From positions 1-12,002 of the forward strand of contig CAJOPI010000130.1 of the NCBI GenBank assembly GCA_905236275.1: a DNA stretch of 12,002 nucleotides. The letters are read 5' to 3'. Made by a program: the position numbers and the translations under genes. The notes beneath the pieces are model-generated. The model searched no databases. It was not told the DNA's origin and saw only the letters and a list, made by a program, of their open reading frames with translations. Shown piece by piece: positions 7,422 through 12,002 of the stretch (position 1 is the stretch's first letter; the number at the start of each line of letters is the position of its first letter). Source of the DNA: an uncultured Lachnospiraceae bacterium (GTDB taxonomy: Bacteria > Bacillota > Clostridia > Lachnospirales > Lachnospiraceae).

Positions 7422-10400
7422 ATGGTAAAACTGCTTGACGAAAACGAACGGTTTCGCTTTGTCCTGCAAAATACGCAGGAAATCATTTATGAATACATCT
7501 ATGAGGAAGATGAGGTCTATCTTTACGGAAGCATCTCTGACAGCGACAGGAACAGAAATGTATCGGAACCACATATAATTACGCACTTTTACGACAATCT
7601 GGCGGGTGATAGTTTTATTCACCCGGCAGATGTTCAGAAAGTGCGTTTTTTTATCGAAGGAAAACTGACAGGCCCTATATATGTCAGGGCATCGTTTGGC
7701 GGTAAGTACATATGGGTATCAATAGGCGGTCAGATACAGTATGACGAAAAGGAAAGACCTGTAAGGCTTATCGGACGGATACTGGATGAGACGGTACAGA
7801 AGCAGGAGGAACACGCACTCTTAGAGAGAGCCAGAAGAGACCGCGTTACTAACTTCCTTACATGGTCTGTGGGTATCCGCATGCTCGATGTTGTCACCGG
7901 AACGGGACAGGATGAAGACAGCGTCAACCTCTTTTATCTCAGGGTGCTGAATACAAAAGAGGTCGGGGCGAAGCTTGGAGCAGTTTTTGCGGAAGCGTTG
8001 ATAGCAAGGATTGCCACAATGATAAGGAAAATGACAAAGAGTGGGGATCTGAAGATAAGAGTCGGGTATTCTTCATTTATTTTCAGCGTTTCTACAATGT
8101 CCGTTGCCGAGGCGAAGGAATTTGCCGGAGCGATGAAAGAGAATATCGGACAGATAACGAGCGGTATCGGAGCGGGATTCGAGATTAAATACGAGCTGCA
8201 GTATTTCCGGTCCTTTTCGCAGCTTTTTAATGCAATGCCGGATGAGGAACGCTTTGCGACTGATGACAATGTCGAGTTTCAGAAGCAGCAGGATAACGGC
8301 TATACTGATGATATAGTGACCTTTACCTTCAATCTGATGGAGAGGTCGAAGGACATCAACAGCGCGATTCAGATGATCCTTGAGCGAATCTGTACACAGT
8401 TTGGCTTTGATTATTTAAATATATGCAGCAGGGATTCTTCGAGTTCACAGGAGATCGTAAATTGTCTGTATGAGGTAAATCTGCATCCCGAATATTATAA
8501 GAGCATTGGAGGAGAGAAAGTATTCCTTGAACATTCGGATCTGAATCTGATAGAAGAGGAAATGGGGGATGAGGACTTCGCGATACTTGATAAGAGTCTC
8601 GAGGAAAGGTTTTCGGAAAAAATAGGAGAGCTTTTCAACCTGAAGGATTCCATACTTTGCAGTTCCATAAGAAATGAAGACAGGATATGGGGCTTCATGA
8701 ACTGCATACATGCCCACAAGGAAAAGCAGTGGATAAAAGAAGAGATTGACCTGATAGTGGAGCTTACGAGTATCATTGAAAGCTATCTCCTTCGCGACAT
8801 AGCAAACAAGGCTTCTGCTGCCAAGTCGAACTTCCTCTCTTCGATGTCCCATGAGATAAGAACGCCCATGAATGCCATAAAAGGTTTTTCAGAGCTTATA
8901 CTTGCAGAGGAGGGTATAAGCGAAAAGACCAAGAAATATGCGGCAGATATCAGGCAGGCATCGAACAATCTGGTCTCGATAGTAAATGAAATACTTGATT
9001 TTTCGAAAATCGAGTCGGGAAAATTTGAGATAATAGAGGATAATTATTCTGTATCCTCGCTTCTGCATGACGTTACCTCAGTCAGTGCGATGAAAATTCA
9101 GGAAAAGCCCATTAATTTCATCGTCAATATCGAGGATAACGTTCCTGAGTCGCTTTACGGCGATGTAACGAGGATAAGACAGGTAATGATAAATATCCTG
9201 AACAATTCCGCGAAATATACCGATGCCGGAGAAGTGGAATTTCACGTTGGCTGGGAGGATGATGAGAACGATAAAGACAAGGGAAGGCTTTTGGTCGATG
9301 TAAGGGATACGGGAATAGGCATAAAGGAAGAGGACTTAGGGAAGCTCTTCGTGGCGTTTACACAGGTTGACACCAAGAAGAACCGCGGTATCATGGGTAC
9401 AGGGCTCGGTCTTACGGTCTGCCGCAATCTCCTCAATCTGATGTCGGGAGAAATAAAGGTTGAGAGCCAGTATGGAAAGGGCTCGGTATTTTCCTTCTGG
9501 CTGCCGCAGATAAAGAAGTCGGATCAGTTCTGCAGTTTTACCTATGGCTTTGATGACCATACAAATGTGGAAAAGTTCGTGGTTCCCTTTATCTGTCCGA
9601 AGGCTCATTTTCTGGTGGTGGACGACAACAAGGTTAATCTGGATGTGGCAAAAGCCCTTTTGACCGAGTATGATGCCAAAGTGGACGTTGCCTTATCGGG
9701 AAGAGAGGCAATCGGTATCTTCGAGAAAAATTCCGAGAGCATAGATATAATATTCATGGATCATATGATGCCGATGATGGATGGTATCGAGACCACGATA
9801 GAAATCAGGGGGATTGAGGATATTCCGAGAGCGAAAAGCGTTCCCATTGTTGCACTTACCGCAAATGCCATAAAGGGTGTGGAAAAAGGATTTTTTGCAG
9901 CGGGAATGAATGATTTTCTGACAAAGCCCATCGAACTGAAACGTATGGCACAGATACTCGACAAATGGGTTGATGACGGTAAAAAAGAAGCGGTTCCTGA
10001 AAATTATATAGAAAACAAGGAGAAGAAAAAGGCAGACAAGGAAGAAAAACTGGAAATACTTAAGGATACTCTTGAGGGAATCGATATAAAGACGGGACTG
10101 GAGAACACCAACGGGGATGTGAAGACCTATCTGGGGCTTCTTGAAGCCTTCGTCGAGCAGGATTTCTTCGGTATGTGTGAAAAGCAGCTTGAAGAAAGAG
10201 ATATTAAAAATTACAGGATATCGGTCCATGCAATGAAGAGCTCGGCAAGGTATATAGGCGCAATGGAGCTTTCGGAACAGTCAAAACGTATGGAGGATTT
10301 TGCAAAGGATGAACTTCTTGATGAAATCCTTGCGGAACAGGATAAATTAAAAGCACTGAACGAACCTGTCTATAATTCCGCAAAGAAAGCCTATGAGCTC

Positions 10401-10553
10401 TGTACTGAAAAAAAGCCAAGAAACGATGGTGCTGTTTCGGCGGACCTGGAGAAGCTTATAGACGGGCTAAACAAGGTAGCAAAGCAGCTTGATGACTTTG
10501 ACTATGACGAAGCAGCAGCGTCCTTGCACGAAATTTTAAGCGAGATTAGCTGA
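7422..10553 (+). CDS. Cytoplasmic hybrid sensor histidine kinase: PAS, GGDEF-like, GAF, HisKA, HATPase, REC, HPt
   Basis: A 1043-residue kinase with no signal peptide or membrane helix, so it senses an internal cue. The N-terminal ~130 residues look like a PAS fold, ending in WVSIGGQIQYDEKERPVRLIGR. Residues ~135-285 resemble a decayed GGDEF domain: it starts D140-R-V-T143 where active members have DxLT, and has R213-V-G-Y-S-S-F-I-F where the GGDEF loop should be, so cyclase activity is not expected. A GAF-like domain spans ~306-455. The kinase core has H-box H477 (MSHEIRTPMN), N-box N594/N595, G1 DTGIGI (629-634) and G2 GTGLGL (659-664). The receiver has D734-D735, phosphoacceptor D780, T813 and K835. 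The HPt histidine is H936 (VHAMKSSARYIGA), followed by a helical tail (~1000-1043). The start follows GAGG overlapping the helicase stop, so it is co-transcribed or coupled. It very likely phosphorylates the regulator encoded next. Confidence 0.95.
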   Translation: MVKLLDENERFRFVLQNTQEIIYEYIYEEDEVYLYGSISDSDRNRNVSEPHIITHFYDNLAGDSFIHPADVQKVRFFIEGKLTGPIYVRASFGGKYIWVSIGGQIQYDEKERPVRLIGRILDETVQKQEEHALLERARRDRVTNFLTWSVGIRMLDVVTGTGQDEDSVNLFYLRVLNTKEVGAKLGAVFAEALIARIATMIRKMTKSGDLKIRVGYSSFIFSVSTMSVAEAKEFAGAMKENIGQITSGIGAGFEIKYELQYFRSFSQLFNAMPDEERFATDDNVEFQKQQDNGYTDDIVTFTFNLMERSKDINSAIQMILERICTQFGFDYLNICSRDSSSSQEIVNCLYEVNLHPEYYKSIGGEKVFLEHSDLNLIEEEMGDEDFAILDKSLEERFSEKIGELFNLKDSILCSSIRNEDRIWGFMNCIHAHKEKQWIKEEIDLIVELTSIIESYLLRDIANKASAAKSNFLSSMSHEIRTPMNAIKGFSELILAEEGISEKTKKYAADIRQASNNLVSIVNEILDFSKIESGKFEIIEDNYSVSSLLHDVTSVSAMKIQEKPINFIVNIEDNVPESLYGDVTRIRQVMINILNNSAKYTDAGEVEFHVGWEDDENDKDKGRLLVDVRDTGIGIKEEDLGKLFVAFTQVDTKKNRGIMGTGLGLTVCRNLLNLMSGEIKVESQYGKGSVFSFWLPQIKKSDQFCSFTYGFDDHTNVEKFVVPFICPKAHFLVVDDNKVNLDVAKALLTEYDAKVDVALSGREAIGIFEKNSESIDIIFMDHMMPMMDGIETTIEIRGIEDIPRAKSVPIVALTANAIKGVEKGFFAAGMNDFLTKPIELKRMAQILDKWVDDGKKEAVPENYIENKEKKKADKEEKLEILKDTLEGIDIKTGLENTNGDVKTYLGLLEAFVEQDFFGMCEKQLEERDIKNYRISVHAMKSSARYIGAMELSEQSKRMEDFAKDELLDEILAEQDKLKALNEPVYNSAKKAYELCTEKKPRNDGAVSADLEKLIDGLNKVAKQLDDFDYDEAAASLHEILSEIS

Positions 10554-10590
10554 AAATATGTGATAAAATAGGATTAGGTTAATATTGTAT

Positions 10591-10596
10591 AGGGGG
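10591..10596 (+). promoter_or_regulatory. Strong ribosome binding site fixing a GTG start
   Basis: AGGGGG lies 6 bases before GTG 10603. It rules out the further upstream in-frame TTG at 10585, which would place the Shine-Dalgarno inside the coding region. The 49-base gap before it also has a TG-A-TAAAAT extended -10-like element at 10561-10569, but no acceptable -35 box, so I do not call a promoter. Confidence 0.7.
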
Positions 10597-10602
10597 AATA
10601 CT

Positions 10603-11334
10603 GTGAATAAGATAGTATTAATATCAACCAATATGGACAAGCTGAAGAAGCTTGAACATGCATTTGAAGGCCTGTATCAGATAAAGACTGCTCTCCTTGC
10701 CGGAAAAGATATATTGAAGACGCTTGGAGGCTTTATTCCTGACTGCATTTTGCTTTATTCGGAAAATATAAGCCGTCAGGATATTTTTCCGGTGATGGAT
10801 CTGAAGGAAGACAGCCGTTATAAAGAAATCCCCCTTATATTGCTGGCAAATGCGGAGGATCAGAGGGTTTTCCATGATAACGTTCTGGCTGACCCCGACT
10901 ATGTCGGCTCTCCCGATATGAAATCAGAGCAGCTGAGAAAGATAGTTGAAAGACTCATTGCGGCAATGGGCAGACCGAAGATGGTGCTTGTAGTTGATGA
11001 TGATACCGTAGCGCTTCGTCTGATGAAGAGTTATCTGGAAGAAAAGTTCCATGTGACCTGTGTTAAGTCGGGTCCGACGGCGATAAAATTCATTGAAAAA
11101 CAGGTTCCGGACTGTATTCTGCTTGACTGCTTCATGCCTGAAATGGATGGACCGCAGACCCTGCAGAAAATAAGATATATGGAAAACGGAAAAACCGTTC
11201 CGGTAATTTTCCTTACGGGAAATTCGGAAAAGGATATGGTAATGAGTGCGCTCTCGCTGCATCCGAAGGGATTCCTCGTAAAGCCTGTCAAGAAGGCGGA
11301 GCTCATACAGAAAATAGAAGAGTCGATGATATAA
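10603..11334 (+). CDS. Response regulator with pseudo-receiver plus receiver, no output domain
   Basis: A 243-residue protein from GTG 10603. Residues ~1-119 have the strand/helix rhythm of a CheY-like receiver but lack its active site: S8-T9 instead of the acidic pair, Y52 at the phosphoacceptor position after PDCILL, A82 instead of Thr/Ser, and S103 instead of Lys. Residues ~126-243 are an intact receiver: D132-D133-D134, phosphoacceptor D175 (LLDCFMPEMDG), T205 and K227-P228. There is no DNA-binding, enzymatic or other output domain. It is the natural final acceptor for the hybrid kinase HPt (H936) encoded 49 bases upstream. It would act by protein contact, like CheY or Spo0F, or pass phosphate onward. 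The pseudo-receiver may serve for dimerisation or docking. The gene ends at a strong terminator. Confidence 0.93.
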   Translation: MNKIVLISTNMDKLKKLEHAFEGLYQIKTALLAGKDILKTLGGFIPDCILLYSENISRQDIFPVMDLKEDSRYKEIPLILLANAEDQRVFHDNVLADPDYVGSPDMKSEQLRKIVERLIAAMGRPKMVLVVDDDTVALRLMKSYLEEKFHVTCVKSGPTAIKFIEKQVPDCILLDCFMPEMDGPQTLQKIRYMENGKTVPVIFLTGNSEKDMVMSALSLHPKGFLVKPVKKAELIQKIEESMI

Positions 11335-11340
11335 TAAAAA

Positions 11341-11375
11341 GTCAGGACGGATCATTTCGTCCTGACATTTTTATT
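11341..11375. terminator. Bidirectional intrinsic terminator between convergent genes
   Basis: A perfect 9-bp stem, GTCAGGACG (11341-11349) and CGTCCTGAC (11358-11366), encloses an 8-base loop. On the + strand it is followed by ATTTTTATT. On the - strand it is followed by TTTTTATTAT, complementary to 11331-11340. It can therefore end both the response-regulator transcript and the coaX transcript. The coaX stop codon (11352-11354) lies inside the loop, and the right arm encodes the last coaX residues. Confidence 0.9.
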
Positions 11376-12002
11376 GTAAATATGCTTTAAGCCCTTCATC
11401 ATGAGATAATTATCAAGGATAATATCGTGGCGGCAGTTGGGAATTACGACCTTGGCAAGACCGCCTGTTGCGACCACCTTCGTTTCGAAGCCGAGTTCAT
11501 CAAAGAAACGGTCTATCATCCCGTCAATCCTTGAAGCCTCTCCGAAGATAAGTCCGCTCTTCATACAGTCAACAGTGTTTTTCCCGATACATTTTTTCGG
11601 AGTTCCGAAGGAGATTCGGGGGAGCTGTGAGGTCTGGCTTACAAGCGATTCAAGAGAAACCCGCAAACCCGGAATTATGACTCCGCCGATATAGTTGTTG
11701 TTTTTGTCGAGAGCCGTAATTGTCGTGGCTGTTCCCATGTCGACGATTACAAGCGGTGCGCCGTATTCGTACATACCGGCAACGGAGTCAACCACAAGGT
11801 CTGCTCCGACCATTGCCGGATTATCCATTTTTATGTTGAGACCTGTTTTCAGGCCGGCTCCTACCACCATGGGTGAGAAATGGAAGAGGATTCGTACAGC
11901 CTGCTTGATAATGTGTGTGAGGGGAGGCACTACGGAAGAGATTATTCCGCCGCTTATGTCCTCTGTGTGGCAGTCGTGCAGCTCGATAACGGTTTTTAAG
12001 AG
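11352..12002 (-). CDS. coaX: Type III pantothenate kinase (5' truncated by the window edge)
   Basis: This phosphorylates pantothenate with ATP, the first step of coenzyme A synthesis, in the cytosol. The minus-strand frame is open from 12002 to the stop at 11354-11352, giving 216 codons. The frame continues upstream of the GTG at 11930 with the family-typical SGGIISSVVPPLT, so that GTG is internal and about 40 N-terminal residues, including the first phosphate-binding loop, are missing. Seen: VVGAGLKTGLNI, NPAMVGAD with the candidate catalytic Asp codon at 11799-11801, VDMGTATTIT (Asp codon at 11739-11741), GGVIIPGL, and ATGGLA near the C-terminus. All are hallmarks of CoaX (acetate/sugar-kinase-like ASKHA fold). 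The position after GAD is Leu, where many CoaX proteins have Arg (GADR). This enzyme type needs a monovalent cation and is not feedback-inhibited by CoA (family knowledge). It converges with the phosphorelay genes and is probably unrelated in function. Confidence 0.95.
   Translation of the reverse strand, partial: LLKTVIELHDCHTEDISGGIISSVVPPLTHIIKQAVRILFHFSPMVVGAGLKTGLNIKMDNPAMVGADLVVDSVAGMYEYGAPLVIVDMGTATTITALDKNNNYIGGVIIPGLRVSLESLVSQTSQLPRISFGTPKKCIGKNTVDCMKSGLIFGEASRIDGMIDRFFDELGFETKVVATGGLAKVVIPNCRHDIILDNYLMMKGLKHIYNKNVRTK

Noticed and set aside
7127..7486. A 119-codon open frame on the minus strand across the helicase tail and kinase start
   Set aside because: It is the antisense shadow of the Lys/Arg-rich tail, giving a Ser/Phe/Leu-rich meaningless protein without a ribosome binding site.
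9693..10229. A 178-codon minus-strand open frame with hydrophobic stretches
   Set aside because: It is antisense to the receiver and HPt domains of the kinase. The hydrophobicity comes from the complementary codons.
10561..10569. Extended -10-like TGATAAAAT before the response regulator
   Set aside because: No acceptable -35 element lies at the right distance and the region is AT-rich, so it is not enough to call a promoter.
11437..11694. An 85-codon plus-strand open frame
   Set aside because: It is antisense to coaX, whose conserved motifs are unmistakable.

Overview
The window reads as chromosomal DNA of a low-to-mid-GC Gram-positive bacterium of the class Clostridia, most likely a Lachnospiraceae-type gut or rumen anaerobe. 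This rests on the many ATA and AGA/AGG codons, GAGG/AGGGGG-type ribosome binding sites, non-ATG starts, a PflX-type radical SAM protein, and large soluble hybrid kinases ending in an HPt domain. The genus cannot be fixed from sequence alone. I see no insertion sequences, tRNA or rRNA genes, CRISPR arrays or phage genes. The window is nearly fully coding.

Left part (1-5670, all +): the tail of a surface-glycan or glycoconjugate operon. It starts inside an ABC exporter of the lipid/oligosaccharide flippase type, whose 5' end is cut off. Two family-4 glycosyltransferases follow, then a DegT/DnrJ/EryC1/StrS PLP sugar aminotransferase and a PflX-like radical SAM protein. The genes are tightly packed, with TGATG and ATGA stop/start overlaps that indicate translational coupling. 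The likely joint role is making an amino-deoxysugar nucleotide, adding sugars to a lipid carrier and flipping the product. The radical SAM protein is the member without an obvious place in this scheme.

Middle (5766-7412, +): a DEAD-box RNA helicase of the DeaD/CshA type with a very basic C-terminal tail. It probably starts at a TTG codon with a good ribosome binding site.

Right part (7422-11334, +): a cytoplasmic phosphorelay pair. The first protein is a 1043-residue hybrid kinase arranged as PAS, degenerate GGDEF-like domain, GAF, HisKA, HATPase, REC, HPt and a helical tail. The second is a 243-residue response regulator made of a dead pseudo-receiver followed by an intact receiver, with no output domain. 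Together they contain every phosphoacceptor of a His-Asp-His-Asp relay: H477, D780, H936 and then D175 of the regulator. The pair is followed by a strong, probably bidirectional terminator.

Right edge (11352-12002, -): the C-terminal part of coaX (type III pantothenate kinase), convergent with the phosphorelay genes and running off the window. Its stop codon lies in the loop of the shared terminator hairpin.

The most unusual items are the phosphorelay pair, with two separately decayed signalling domains, and the radical SAM gene coupled to the sugar aminotransferase. Nothing here is clearly a wholly new system.
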